This document shows, one piece after another, positions 1-8,962 of a stretch of 64,000 bases of DNA. Source of the DNA: Deinococcus sp045062605 (GTDB lineage: Bacteria; Deinococcota; Deinococci; Deinococcales; Deinococcaceae); NCBI RefSeq assembly GCF_045062605.1, contig NZ_JBJGDW010000004.1, positions 1 to 64,000 of the forward strand, in the 5' to 3' direction. The translations under genes and the position numbers were made by a program. A model generated the notes under the pieces. That model did no database searches. It saw only the letters and a list, made by a program, of their open reading frames with translations, and was not told where the DNA came from. Numbering within the stretch: the first letter of the stretch is position 1; each line of letters opens with the position of its first letter.

Positions 1-185
1 GAGTGTGGTCTGCATACCCACAGAATGCGCTCCCAGCGCATGATTCCCCTCGGCACCACCGACCCGCACAACTGGTTCAATAGGGTCTGAAAAGCCGCGC
101 GCACGCTGCTCTCGTTGCGCGTGCCGCCGTGGGTCACGATGTCTTCCAGGCGCTTTTGAAAGGACTTGACCAGTTGCAGGGACAT
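1..185 (-). pseudogene. Truncated N-terminal fragment resembling a type ISP restriction-modification enzyme
   Basis: The minus strand opens at ATG 185 and reads MSLQLVKSFQKRLEDIV followed by HGGTRNESSVRAAFQTLLN. The block GGTRNESSVRxAFxxLL resembles the N-terminus of large single-chain type ISP (Mrr-methylase-helicase) restriction-modification proteins. After about residue 42 (near position 60) the reading frame stays open to the window edge but the residues no longer look like that family, so the gene may be interrupted or rearranged there. A perfect 7-bp inverted repeat with a 3-nt loop (25-41, ATGCGCT CCC AGCGCAT) lies in the divergent part and could mark the end of an inserted element. 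The gene runs off the left edge, so its state is uncertain. Confidence 0.4.
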
Positions 186-505
186 TGGGGCGCAGTCTAG
201 CGGGCGGTGTGGCCAGAGCGGCGCGCAGGTACGCCAGCCGCCCCACCGCCCCTCTCCTCCCGGCCAGCCGTGACCACCCCGCAGCTCCCCGTTTCCGCAG
301 CCCTGCTCCGCCAGCTCCCGCGAACTCGCAGGCCCGATTGAACCTTTAAGCTGTGGGCTTTCGTACCATATGAGAAGCGACTGTTTGAAGAGCGCCGTTG
401 ACTGTTCCGTCCGACATCGCCCGGGCTGGAGTGAATCACCACTGTGTGAATCACCACTGGGTGCAAAACGGCGCTCCAAACACACATGCTCCAGGGAGAA
501 AAGTT
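186..505. other. Intergenic region with a 15-bp tandem repeat
   Basis: About 320 bases without a credible gene. It holds the region upstream of the leftmost minus-strand fragment and the leader of the spondin lipoprotein gene. Positions 431-460 are two back-to-back copies of a 15-mer, GTGAATCACCACTGT then GTGAATCACCACTGG, followed by a third GTG. A Shine-Dalgarno-like AGGGAGA lies just before the ATG at 506. Nothing else is recognisable. Confidence 0.6.
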
Positions 506-1219
506 ATGAAGAACATCCTGCTGTTCAGTTCTGTGGCCCTGACACTCGCTGCCTGCGCTCCCGCCAGGACACCGGCAAACATGTCTCAGACCTTCAAGGT
601 GCGCGTTCAGAACGTCTCCACGCCCGCGACGCTGGCCACGCCCGGCGGCCCAGGAGCTGCCGTGCCGGTGCCGCTTTCACCCGTCGTCTGGGCCGTTCAC
701 AGCGCGGGCAACCCGATCTGGACGCTGGGCACCAAAGCCAGCGCGGGCCTGGAAGGTGTGGCGGAAGACGGCAGCCCCATGACGTTGGCAGGCGAATTGA
801 AGGGCAAGGCCCGCAGCAGCGGCGTAGCCAGTATCCCCGTCGGGGCCTCCGCACCCGGCCCGCTGCTCCCCGGCGACGCCTACGAATTCACGCTCAGCGC
901 GGTGCCTGGAGACCGGCTGTCCTTTGCCACCATGTTCGTGCAGTCCAACGACCTGTTCTACGACTTTTCCGGCGCGGGCCTGAACCTGTTCGGGGCGGAC
1001 GGCAAGCCGGTGTCCGGCGACGCGACCGCCGGGGTGGTGCTGCTCGACGCGGGCACGGAAGTCAACGAGCAACCGGGCGTGGGGCCAGCCCAGAAGCCGC
1101 GCCAGCCGAGCGACAATTTTGGCCCCAGCGAAAACGGCGTGGTGCACCTGGTCAACGACGGCTACGTCTACCCGGCGGCCAGCAGCGTCATCCAGGTGAC
1201 GGTCACGCCCGCTCAGTAA
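506..1219 (+). CDS. Spondin domain-containing lipoprotein
   Basis: Encodes 237 residues. I chose ATG 506 because it follows AGGGAGA and begins a clean lipoprotein signal peptide: MKNILLFSSVALTLAAC, with lipobox LAAC at residues 14-17. Upstream in-frame starts (398) would bury the signal. The mature part is dominated by a spondin_N-like domain: PLSPVVWAVHSAGNPIWTLG near residue 55, then a G-rich stretch with GASAPGPLLPGDAYEFTLSA, FVQSNDLFY, and AGTEVNEQPGVGP with a VHLVNDGY block near the end. Bacterial spondin-domain proteins are secreted or lipid-anchored, probably adhesive, with no known reaction. The gene stands alone, with about 100 bp before the next gene. Confidence 0.85.
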   Translation: MKNILLFSSVALTLAACAPARTPANMSQTFKVRVQNVSTPATLATPGGPGAAVPVPLSPVVWAVHSAGNPIWTLGTKASAGLEGVAEDGSPMTLAGELKGKARSSGVASIPVGASAPGPLLPGDAYEFTLSAVPGDRLSFATMFVQSNDLFYDFSGAGLNLFGADGKPVSGDATAGVVLLDAGTEVNEQPGVGPAQKPRQPSDNFGPSENGVVHLVNDGYVYPAASSVIQVTVTPAQ

Positions 1220-1321
1220 CGGGGGACAAGTCAAGACACTGGCGACCAACTCCGGGCAGATTGTGGCGGTTGACCACCAAGATCGTCCTGCGGGTAGAGC
1301 CAGAAGCGCAAAGGAGACGAG

Positions 1322-1819
1322 ATGCAATCAGCCAAGATAACCGCTCCATCGCCGGGCCATACCGTTCGCTGGCCCGCCGCCATCTGGGCGGGCCTGATCG
1401 GGGGACTGACCTTTCTAATCCTGGAGATGGTCATGGTGCCGCTGTTTCTGGGCGGCAGTCCGTGGATGCCGGTTCGCGGCATCGCTGCCATTTTACTGGG
1501 CAAGGGCGTCCTGCCACCGCCCCCGCCGACCTTCGGGTGGGACGTCTTTCTGGCCGCCCTGGCGGTTCACCTGGTTCTGTCTGTGGTGTTCGCCGCCGTG
1601 CTGGTCTGGGTGACCCACCGCTGGGACACGGGCATGGCGGCGCTGGCGGGCGCTGCCGGGGGGCTGGTGCTTTACGGGGTCAACTTCTACTTGTTCACCG
1701 GCATTTTTCCGTGGTTCGCCATGTCGCGCGGCTGGGTCACGATCGTCTCGCATCTGGTGTTCGGGGCCGTGGTGGCCCTGACTTACAAGCGGTTGGTTCA
1801 TTCAAGGCCTCTCTCCTGA
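1322..1819 (+). CDS. Four-helix integral membrane protein, YagU-like
   Basis: Encodes 165 residues starting at ATG 1322, preceded by AAGGAGA about 5 nt upstream. Four hydrophobic segments are visible: residues about 18-42, 68-92, 97-122 and 135-155. They are separated by a proline-rich loop (LPPPPPTF) and short charged turns. This layout, and phrases such as GLIGGLTFLILEM near the first helix, recall small four-helix YagU/COG3477-type inner membrane proteins, but the assignment is tentative. No catalytic residue is evident. It lies between a lipoprotein and an exported beta-propeller protein on the same strand; gaps of about 100 and 90 bp suggest independent transcription or a loose operon. 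Confidence 0.65.
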   Translation: MQSAKITAPSPGHTVRWPAAIWAGLIGGLTFLILEMVMVPLFLGGSPWMPVRGIAAILLGKGVLPPPPPTFGWDVFLAALAVHLVLSVVFAAVLVWVTHRWDTGMAALAGAAGGLVLYGVNFYLFTGIFPWFAMSRGWVTIVSHLVFGAVVALTYKRLVHSRPLS

Positions 1820-1909
1820 CCGCTTGATCCCTCCCATAACGCCGGACGCCTTTGGCAATTGAGAGAGCCGTTGCCCCAGATCAGCCTCAGCAACCATTTG
1901 GAGATCCAG

Positions 1910-3331
1910 ATGAAAAAAAGCATCCTCTATTCCAGCCTGCTCGCCCTCACCACGCTCGCCGCCGCGCAAACCGCCGGAACCGACAGCCCAGTGGGCGGGA
2001 TGGGTCTGAGCAACGCGCACGCCGGAACGGGCGGTCTGAACGCACAGAACGTGAACAAGCTGAGACTGGCCTGGAAGTTCCAAGCTCCCGGCTACGTCTC
2101 GCACAGTCCACTGGTTGAAGGCGGCCAGGTGTATTTCGCCGACTGGAGCGGCAATGCTTACGCGGTCAACGCCGCGAGCGGTCAGCTCACCTGGAAAAAG
2201 TCGCTGGAGCAGCCGGTCAAGGCTTTTCCGTGGCACGGCTTCGCCGGAACCGGCGCGCTGGGTCAGGGCATGTTGTTCGAGGCCAGCGTGGAGGGCTACG
2301 CTTTTGGCCTGGACCAGACCACCGGCGAGGTGAAATGGAAGACCGACTTCGTACCGGAAAGTCAGTACGGCGGCAGCATCAGCACGCTGCTGTACCACGG
2401 CGGCCTGGTCTACATCGGGGTGTCCTCGGTTGAGGAAGCCGTGGCCGGAGCCATGAAACGGGCGGGCAAGCCCTTTGCCCCCAGTTTCCGGGGCAAGGTG
2501 GTGGCGCTCGACGCCGCGAGCGGCAAAATCGTCTGGGAAAAGTCACTGGTGTCTGCGCCCGGCAACGGGGTTGCCATGTGGGGATCGTTCGCGCTGGACC
2601 CTGCCAGCAACACGCTGTTTTTTGCGACGGGCAACAACTACAGCGGCAAGTCCACCACTCTGTCCGACAGCATTATGGCGGTGAACGCCAAGACCGGCGA
2701 AACGGTCTGGGCCACCCAGGCCACCGCCTTTGACGTGTGGACGCCCGCCACGCCGACAGGGCCGGATGTGGATTTTGCCGCCGGGCCGAACCTGTTCAGC
2801 GCGCAGGTGGGGGGGCAGTCCCGCGACTTCGTGGGCATCGGGCAGAAAAACGGCATTTACTGGGCGCTGGACCGCAGCAGCGGCGAGATCGTCTGGAAAC
2901 ATACCGTCGGATACAGCGGCGTGGGTGGCGGCGTGCGGGCCGAAGCGTCGGTCGCGAACGGCAAGGTGTACGTCTGGAGCAACAACAGCTTTGACGACAC
3001 CACCCAGCTCAATCCAGCGGAATTTCCCATCAACGTCAAGGCCATCGACGGGGGCAGCGGCAGCCTGATCTGGGCCAGGCCCAAGGTCATGGCGGCGGGG
3101 GCCACCGGGGCGGGTTACCTGTCCAATGACATCTACCTGGTCGGCACCCTAAGCGGCCTGATCAAAGCGTTCCGTACCTCGGACGGACAGGTCGTGTGGA
3201 CCAGCGGCAGTCATCCCTCCATCGCGTCCTCGCTGGTGGTGTCGGGTGATCAATTGTTCTTCGGCACCGGCGTTCCCGCACGCTTCAGCGGTCAGGGCCA
3301 GGGCATGATCTACGCCTACACCGCCCGCTAG
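1910..3331 (+). CDS. Exported PQQ-binding-like beta-propeller protein
   Basis: Encodes 473 residues from ATG 1910, with GGAG about 6 nt upstream and a signal peptide MKKSILYSSLLALTTLAAAQ. The body is a run of propeller-blade motifs of the form G-x-V-Y-hydrophobic-(7-12)-A-x-(D/N)-x-x-(S/T)-G-x-(I/L)-x-W. Examples are YAVNAASGQLTWK, YAFGLDQTTGEVKWK, VVALDAASGKIVWEK, YWALDRSSGEIVWK and IKAFRTSDGQVVWT. At least seven are visible, consistent with an eight-bladed PQQ-dehydrogenase or BamB-type propeller. The protein ends with the propeller; there is no cytochrome c CxxCH motif and no clear quinoprotein catalytic aspartate that I can place. It may be an exported quinoprotein dehydrogenase or a structural propeller. 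Confidence 0.8.
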   Translation: MKKSILYSSLLALTTLAAAQTAGTDSPVGGMGLSNAHAGTGGLNAQNVNKLRLAWKFQAPGYVSHSPLVEGGQVYFADWSGNAYAVNAASGQLTWKKSLEQPVKAFPWHGFAGTGALGQGMLFEASVEGYAFGLDQTTGEVKWKTDFVPESQYGGSISTLLYHGGLVYIGVSSVEEAVAGAMKRAGKPFAPSFRGKVVALDAASGKIVWEKSLVSAPGNGVAMWGSFALDPASNTLFFATGNNYSGKSTTLSDSIMAVNAKTGETVWATQATAFDVWTPATPTGPDVDFAAGPNLFSAQVGGQSRDFVGIGQKNGIYWALDRSSGEIVWKHTVGYSGVGGGVRAEASVANGKVYVWSNNSFDDTTQLNPAEFPINVKAIDGGSGSLIWARPKVMAAGATGAGYLSNDIYLVGTLSGLIKAFRTSDGQVVWTSGSHPSIASSLVVSGDQLFFGTGVPARFSGQGQGMIYAYTAR

Positions 3332-3582
3332 AGCATGTGGCCGAAGTACTGCATCAGAAAAAGAGATCGTTCCCTTGTCCGGGCGAAGCGACCGACGGAC
3401 GCCTGGCGTCTTCAGCCTCTTCGTGGAGCGTCGGTCATCAAGAGCCCATTTTATGACCGGGCGAGAGCGGCAACGTCCTCATGGGCGTCTATCCTGCCCA
3501 GGACAGTAAGTAAATTTTAACGAGCAGGACGCAAAAGAGAGTCGCCGGAAGTCCCTTTTTCGGGTGACGTTATTCGGGGAAC

Positions 3583-3599
3583 CCCTGAAGCATTCAGGG
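3583..3599 (+). other. Perfect 7-bp hairpin before the exported-protein gene
   Basis: CCCTGAA GCA TTCAGGG forms a perfect 7-bp stem with a 3-nt loop. It lies about 10 nt before the Shine-Dalgarno-like ACAGGAG of the gene at 3622. It could affect translation initiation or be a regulator site; it has no T-run. Confidence 0.4.
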
Positions 3600-3621
3600 A
3601 ACCCCCACAGGAGTCAAAACC

Positions 3622-4554
3622 ATGTTCAATTTAAAAAAGATCACCGCCTCACTGCTGCTCGTCACCGGTCTGGCCCTCTCCACAGCAGGTGTGGCGGGCG
3701 GCGCAGGACCTGGGATAGGTTCGGCGGGAGCAGTGGTGGCGTCCCCCACCGGAGTCGTGCCGCCCGTCACAGTAAGCGCCTGCGCCTCCGGCCCCGTCCA
3801 CTGGATTTTGCCGGGGCCGCGCCGACTGGACCCCGCTGTGTTCGGGACACCCCAGATGCCGCTGGGCTGGCAGGACGCGGTGGGCGTGCCCACCGGGTAG
3901 CGCGTCAAGAATGAAGCCGGAACGGCGTGGACCATGACGGCTGGCCCGACGGCACACTCGGACCTCGTCAGTAGCGTTACCGGCAGCGCGACGTTTACGG
4001 TCTCGGACATCACGGCGGTAGACGGCGACAGCACCCTCGACAAAATCAACTTTGTGGCCGAATTCAGCGGCCCCGAGCAGGGCGGCAAGCGGGACCAGTA
4101 CCGGGTGGTGGTGAACAAGGCTATTGCGCGTGGCCCGCACCACCCGTACTTTGGCGGGGTGGCCACCAACACCTATCTGCACGGCAGCACCGGCCTCGGA
4201 ACAATGTTGCAGCCTCGCCAGTTCGTATACGGCGCATTTTGGGGCGTGGGTCAGCTTTACCGCAACGGCCAGCAGGTCGCGGATGATCAGGTGGTGCATG
4301 TGATGATTACCCAGCGCGTCCGCACTTCGGTGGCAGACGGGTACAGGCTGGCATTCACGGATCAGTTAGAGGCCCTGAAGGGTATGGGCAGGCAGATGCA
4401 CGTCATTCTGGCCCCAATGGAAGTGACGCCCAGCGGCGCAGTTCCCCGGCCAGTTCCCACCGGCTTCACGTTGCCGAACGGGCAGACGCAGCCTTTCTTG
4501 CACATCATGTACGACGCCGTGACCGATGTGCGGGGCGGTCTGATCGGCAAGTAA
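3622..4554 (+). pseudogene. Exported hypothetical protein gene interrupted by an in-frame TAG
   Basis: ATG 3622 follows ACAGGAG and begins a signal peptide (MFNLKKITASLLLVTGLALS, then TAGVAGG). The frame runs 92 codons to a TAG at 3898-3900. The same frame then stays open for 217 more codons to TAA 4552-4554. The codons on both sides of the TAG look coding, and the downstream part has protein-like composition (for example FVYGAFWGVGQLYRNGQ and LRLAFTDQ-type phrases). A downstream restart at ATG 3934 would lack the signal peptide. The simplest reading is one exported protein of about 310 residues broken by a point mutation (for example CAG or TGG to TAG). Function not recognised. Stop-codon readthrough cannot be excluded from sequence. 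Confidence 0.75.
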
Positions 4555-4706
4555 GGCGCAGACCAGATTATTTGGGGACCAGACGTTCCGTGCTGGTTCC
4601 AGGCGGCGCTCTACAATGCCCGGATGTTCAGGCAGCAGATTGCACTTCTTTCCTGGGGCCAGTACTCCACACCCCCCCCTGTTTCTTCCCTATCTGAGAC
4701 TTCCCC

Positions 4707-6488
4707 TTGACCACCCCGCAACTGCTGGTCTTTGCCACCCTGTTCGGCGCATTGGTCCTGTTCGTGTGGGGCAAATGGCGCTACGACGTGGTGGGCATGC
4801 TGGCGCTGCTGGCGCTGACGCTGACCGGGGTGGTCAAGGGCAATGACGCCTTTAAGGGCTTTTCCGAACCTGCCGTGATCACGGTGGCCGCCGTGCTGGT
4901 GATCAGTCAGGCGCTGCAAAAGACCGGACTGGTGGGCATCCTGGTCCGCAATCTGGGCCGGGTAGGCAACGGCATGACCACGCAGATTCTGGTGATGTGC
5001 GTCGTGGTGGCCGTTCTCAGCTCGTTCATGAACAATGTGGGCGCGCTGGCGATTATGCTGCCGGTGGCGATCACGCTGGCCAACCGCGCCGGGCGTTCGG
5101 CCAGTTCGCTGCTGATGCCGCTGGCTTTCGCCTCGTTGCTGGGCGGCATGACCACATTGATCGGCACGCCACCCAACCTGATCATCTCCAACCTGCGCCG
5201 GGAACTGCTGGGCGAGGCGTATGGCATGTTCAGCTTCACGGCGGTGGGCGGGGCGGTGGCGGTGGCGGGCATCGCGTATCTGGCCCTCTTCGGCTGGCGG
5301 CTGCTGCCCCAGCGGGTGTCCGGCGAGAACCGCGCGGACCTGTACCGCATGGCCGACTACATGACCGAAGTGCGCCTACCAGCGGGCAGCACACTGGCCG
5401 GTCAGCGCGTGATGGACCTGGGCAAGGTGGAGGGTGTGCAGGTGGTCTCGCTGGTGCGCGGCGAATCGCAGCGCCCGTTTCCCACGCCGTTTACGGTCTT
5501 GCAGGCAGACGACGTGCTGATCGTGGAGGCCACCGCCGCCAAGCTGACCGAACTGGTGGAGGACGGCCAGTTGACCCTGGTGGGCAACGAGAAGATCACC
5601 CCCAAGCAACTGGCCTCTGACGACGTGACGCTGGCGGAAGTGGTGGTCACGGCGCTGTCGCCCATCGTGGGGCAGAGCGCCGTGAGCCTGCGGCTGCGCC
5701 AGCGTTTCAACATCAACCTGATCGCGGTGTCGCGCCAGGGCCAGCGCCTGCGCGAACGGTTGGTCAACGCCCGGTTCAAGGCCGGGGACGTGCTGCTAAT
5801 GCACGGGCCGCGCAATTCCATCGAGGAAGCCCTGCATACCCTGGGCTGCCTGCCGCTGCGCGAGCGCCCGCTGGACATGGTCCCCGCCGGGCAGATGCGC
5901 AAGATGCTGCTGACCGGCGGCATTTTCCTGGTGGCCATCATCGCCGCCACCCTCAACCTGCTGCCCGTGGCCGTGTCGTTTACTGCCGCCGCCACCCTGA
6001 TGCTGCTGCTTCGCCTGATCAACCTGCGCGACGTGTACGAGAGCATCGAGTGGCCGATTCTGGTGCTGCTGGCCACCCTGATTCCGGTGGGCACCGCGCT
6101 GTCCAGCACGGGTGGCGCGAAGCTAATCGCTGGGGGCGTGCTGGGCGTGGCCGCCGACTGGCCGCCCATGGCCGTACTGATTCTCGTGATGGTGCTGACC
6201 ATGACCCTGTCCGACGTGATCAACAACGCCGCCGCCGCGTTGATCACGGCCCCCATCGCCGTGACCATCGCGCAGGGGCTGGGGGCCAACCCCGACGCCT
6301 TTTTGATGGCGGTGACGCTGGCGGCCAGCAGCGCCTTCCTGACCCCCATCGGCCACCAGAGCAACACGCTGGTCATGGGGCCGGGCGGGTACAAATTCAG
6401 CGACTACTGGAAGGTGGGCCTGCCGCTGGAAGTGATCGTGGTGGCGGTGGGCGCGCCGGTGATCGCGCTGGTGTGGGGGCTGTCATAG
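4707..6488 (+). CDS. SLC13-family permease with internal RCK C domains
   Basis: Encodes 593 residues from TTG 4707, the start that keeps the first membrane helix (QLLVFATLFGALVLFVWGKW). No good Shine-Dalgarno is visible. The fold is the SLC13/ArsB/NhaD ion-transporter type: two halves of about 5-6 helices each, with NNVGALAIMLP near residue 110, GGMTTLIGTPPNLIISN near 148, and the mirror motif SDVINNAAAALITAPIA near 505. Between them, residues about 210-385 carry two soluble TrkA-C/RCK C domains, typical of this subfamily and thought to gate by ligand. Likely role is Na+-coupled uptake of an anion such as a dicarboxylate or sulfate. The substrate cannot be told from sequence. The gene stands alone. 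Confidence 0.88.
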   Translation: MTTPQLLVFATLFGALVLFVWGKWRYDVVGMLALLALTLTGVVKGNDAFKGFSEPAVITVAAVLVISQALQKTGLVGILVRNLGRVGNGMTTQILVMCVVVAVLSSFMNNVGALAIMLPVAITLANRAGRSASSLLMPLAFASLLGGMTTLIGTPPNLIISNLRRELLGEAYGMFSFTAVGGAVAVAGIAYLALFGWRLLPQRVSGENRADLYRMADYMTEVRLPAGSTLAGQRVMDLGKVEGVQVVSLVRGESQRPFPTPFTVLQADDVLIVEATAAKLTELVEDGQLTLVGNEKITPKQLASDDVTLAEVVVTALSPIVGQSAVSLRLRQRFNINLIAVSRQGQRLRERLVNARFKAGDVLLMHGPRNSIEEALHTLGCLPLRERPLDMVPAGQMRKMLLTGGIFLVAIIAATLNLLPVAVSFTAAATLMLLLRLINLRDVYESIEWPILVLLATLIPVGTALSSTGGAKLIAGGVLGVAADWPPMAVLILVMVLTMTLSDVINNAAAALITAPIAVTIAQGLGANPDAFLMAVTLAASSAFLTPIGHQSNTLVMGPGGYKFSDYWKVGLPLEVIVVAVGAPVIALVWGLS

Positions 6489-6646
6489 GTCAGAGAAAGG
6501 CCGTAAATGAAGGCTGATCTCTTTTCTGATTCATACTGTCGGGAGAGCAAGGTTCCATATTGAAGGGTACTGACCTGACAACGCGCGAGCCAAAGCGTGT
6601 GTCGGGCCTAACCCGATTCGCCCATCCCGACACAGGAGGCTTCACC

Positions 6647-7612
6647 ATGAATCCCACCCAGACCGCAGTTGGAATAGACAAACTCGAACAACTGAAAGCT
6701 GTCACCGTCGTTGTCGCAGATACGGGCGATATCGAGGCCATCAAAAAGTACGAGCCGCAGGATTGCACCACCAATCCGTCGCTGATCCTCAAAGCCTCGC
6801 AACTGGAGGGCTACAGCGGACTGATGGACGAGGCGCGCAGCTGGCTGAAGGCGGGCGAGAGCGTGGACGACGTGATCGACAAACTGACCGTCCGCGTGGG
6901 CACCGAGCTGACCAAGATCGTCCCCGGCAATGTTTCCACGGAAGTGGACGCCCGCCTGTCTTTTGACCAGGACGCCCTGCTGGCCCGTGCCCGTCACCTG
7001 ATCGCCCTGTATGAGGAAAACGGCGTGGGCAAGGACCGCATCCTGATCAAGCTGGCCTCCACCTGGGAAGGCGTCGAGGCGGCGCGCATCCTGCAAAAAG
7101 AGGGCATCCGCTGCAACATGACCCTGCTGTTCAACATCGAGCAGGCGATTGCCAGCGCCCAGGCCGGGGCGTACCTGATCTCGCCCTTCGTGGGCCGCAT
7201 CACCGACTGGTACAAGAAGTCCACCGGCACCAAGGATTACCCCGTCGATGAAGACCCCGGCGTGCTGTCGGTGCGCGAGATCTACCACCACTTCAAGTCT
7301 CACGGCTACGAAACGATCATCATGGGCGCGTCTTTCCGCAGCGCCGCGCAGGTGGAGGCTTTGGCCGGGTGTGACCGCCTGACCATCAGCCCGCAACTGC
7401 TGGGCGAACTGGCCGAAGATACCGGCAAGCTGGAAGTCCGGCTGGACGAGAAGATGGGCCACGAGACCGAGGACATGCTCACCGAGGCGCAGTTCCGCTA
7501 TAGCCTCGCCAGCAACGCGATGGCGGGCGAGAAGCTCTACGAGGGTATTCGGGGCTTTGCCGCTGACACCGAGAAGCTGGGCAAGCTGCTGGCCAAGGTC
7601 AAGCAGAACTGA
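6647..7612 (+). CDS. tal: Transaldolase
   Basis: Encodes 321 residues. ATG 6647 follows a strong ACAGGAGG; the frame extends upstream but without a ribosome site. The protein matches class I transaldolase B over its full length: DCTTNPSLILKA near residue 39, the Schiff-base lysine at about residue 135 in DRILIKLASTWEG, CNMTLLFN near 157, SPFVGRITDWYK near 178, and GASFRSAAQVEALAGCD near 232. It transfers a dihydroxyacetone unit between sedoheptulose 7-phosphate and glyceraldehyde 3-phosphate in the non-oxidative pentose phosphate pathway, in the cytoplasm. It is flanked by unrelated genes and followed by a convergent transporter, so it is probably monocistronic. Confidence 0.97.
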   Translation: MNPTQTAVGIDKLEQLKAVTVVVADTGDIEAIKKYEPQDCTTNPSLILKASQLEGYSGLMDEARSWLKAGESVDDVIDKLTVRVGTELTKIVPGNVSTEVDARLSFDQDALLARARHLIALYEENGVGKDRILIKLASTWEGVEAARILQKEGIRCNMTLLFNIEQAIASAQAGAYLISPFVGRITDWYKKSTGTKDYPVDEDPGVLSVREIYHHFKSHGYETIIMGASFRSAAQVEALAGCDRLTISPQLLGELAEDTGKLEVRLDEKMGHETEDMLTEAQFRYSLASNAMAGEKLYEGIRGFAADTEKLGKLLAKVKQN

Positions 7613-7704
7613 AGACCTGATCGTGTCTGAACCGAACCGTCTTGCTGCCCTGAATGTTCAGGCGGTCAGGCGGTTTCTTTATGCAGGGCGAACTTCTGAC
7701 TGCT

Positions 7705-8937
7705 TCAGCGCACAGCCGGGGCCAGATCGCGTAGCGCCCAGCGCAGGCCCCAGGCGGTGACGAGTCCAGTGGCCGCCAGGAGAACCCAGGGCAGGGCAGG
7801 CACGCCCAGGCTCGTGCCCGTATCCACCAGCCAGCCGCCCAGCACGCTGCCCAGCGCCCCACCTATCCCGAGGCTGATGGCGCTGAAGCCGAAGTAACTG
7901 CCCACCTGCCCGGCGGGGGCAAAGCGGGCGGTCAGGGTCTGCTGAGTGGGGTAGACCAGCATGGTGCCCAGGCTGTACAGCCCCACGCACAGCAGCAGTG
8001 CCCCGAAGGTGGAGGCCAGCGCCATCAGCCCCAGCGCCACGCCCACCGCGCCCACCGCCAGCGTCAGCACCGTGCGGACGCGCAGATAGCGCTCGGCCAG
8101 CCGCAGCAGCGGGTATTGCAGCGCCACCGCCAGCCCCGCCGACACCGCGTACAGCGGCCCGGTGGCCTGCGGTCCCGCCAGCGCAATCGCCTTGAGGGTG
8201 ATCGCCACGTTGATCTGTGTACTCAGCAGAAAGTAGCCGATCAGCACCAGGGTAAAGCGGCGAAACGGTGCGTTGTTGGCGGCGGCGCGCAGGCCAGCCA
8301 TCCCACTTCCCGGCGGACGTTTCGGCGGGCGCACATGCGGCAGGGTCAGGCCCATCACGGCGGCGGCCAGCAGGTACACGCACGCCGAGGCCAGGGCCGC
8401 CACCTGAAAGCCCAGCCCCAATAGTGCCGCCCCGATCAGCGGCCCTGTCACCATGCCCAGATTGCCCGAGATGCTCGCCAGACTGAACATCTGCGTGCGG
8501 TGTTCCGGCTGGGTTACGGCAGTAATGGCCGCGTTCTTTGGCGCGTCGAACAGCCCGCCCCCGATCCCTGCCAACAACGCCGAGGCCAGCAGGACCGGCA
8601 GCGTGCCACTGAAGGCCATCCACGCGAAGCCCAGCGAGCGCAGCACGCATCCGGCCAGAATCAGGGGCTTGGGACCGACCCGGTCTGCCCACGCCCCGCC
8701 CAGTACGGTCAGGCCCTGTTGCGTCAGTTGCCGCAAGCCCAGCACCAGCCCCACGCTGGCTGCCGCCCAGCCCAGTCCCCCCGATGCCACGGACCCGGCG
8801 AAATGCACCGTGATCAGCGGAATTACGGCAAAGAACCCGCCCCACATCAAAAAGTTGGAGGCGATCAGGCCCAGTTGCGCCCCGGACAGGCGCAGCGGTG
8901 GGGGCTGAACCGGGGGTGATGGAACGGTGGCGGTCAC
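7705..8937 (-). CDS. MFS transporter
   Basis: Encodes 410 residues from GTG 8937, with twelve predicted membrane helices. The major facilitator loop 2-3 signature is visible as LGGAWADRVGPKPLILAG near residue 80. The second half carries LRVRTVLTLAVGAVGVALG and the helix phrase SYFGFSAISLGIGGALGS typical of drug/sugar-efflux type MFS proteins. The start lies 25 bp downstream of the rodA stop on the same strand, so it is probably cotranscribed with rodA. Substrate unknown; efflux of a drug or metabolite is the usual guess for this subfamily. Translation could also start at a downstream codon, since the first 15 residues are a proline-rich tail. Confidence 0.88.
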   Translation of the reverse strand: MTATVPSPPVQPPPLRLSGAQLGLIASNFLMWGGFFAVIPLITVHFAGSVASGGLGWAAASVGLVLGLRQLTQQGLTVLGGAWADRVGPKPLILAGCVLRSLGFAWMAFSGTLPVLLASALLAGIGGGLFDAPKNAAITAVTQPEHRTQMFSLASISGNLGMVTGPLIGAALLGLGFQVAALASACVYLLAAAVMGLTLPHVRPPKRPPGSGMAGLRAAANNAPFRRFTLVLIGYFLLSTQINVAITLKAIALAGPQATGPLYAVSAGLAVALQYPLLRLAERYLRVRTVLTLAVGAVGVALGLMALASTFGALLLCVGLYSLGTMLVYPTQQTLTARFAPAGQVGSYFGFSAISLGIGGALGSVLGGWLVDTGTSLGVPALPWVLLAATGLVTAWGLRWALRDLAPAVR

Positions 8938-8962
8938 GCTGAACCCATCTGTCTTTTGCCCC

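Noticed and set aside
370..1827. 485-codon plus-strand frame over the spondin and YagU-like genes
   Set aside because: Arg/Gly-rich out-of-frame reading; the spondin and membrane protein frames have signal peptides, helices and ribosome sites.
3622..4554. Selenocysteine- or pyrrolysine-type recoding of the internal TAG
   Set aside because: No tRNA, synthetase or insertion element is seen nearby, and Deinococcus is not known to recode TAG. A point mutation is simpler.
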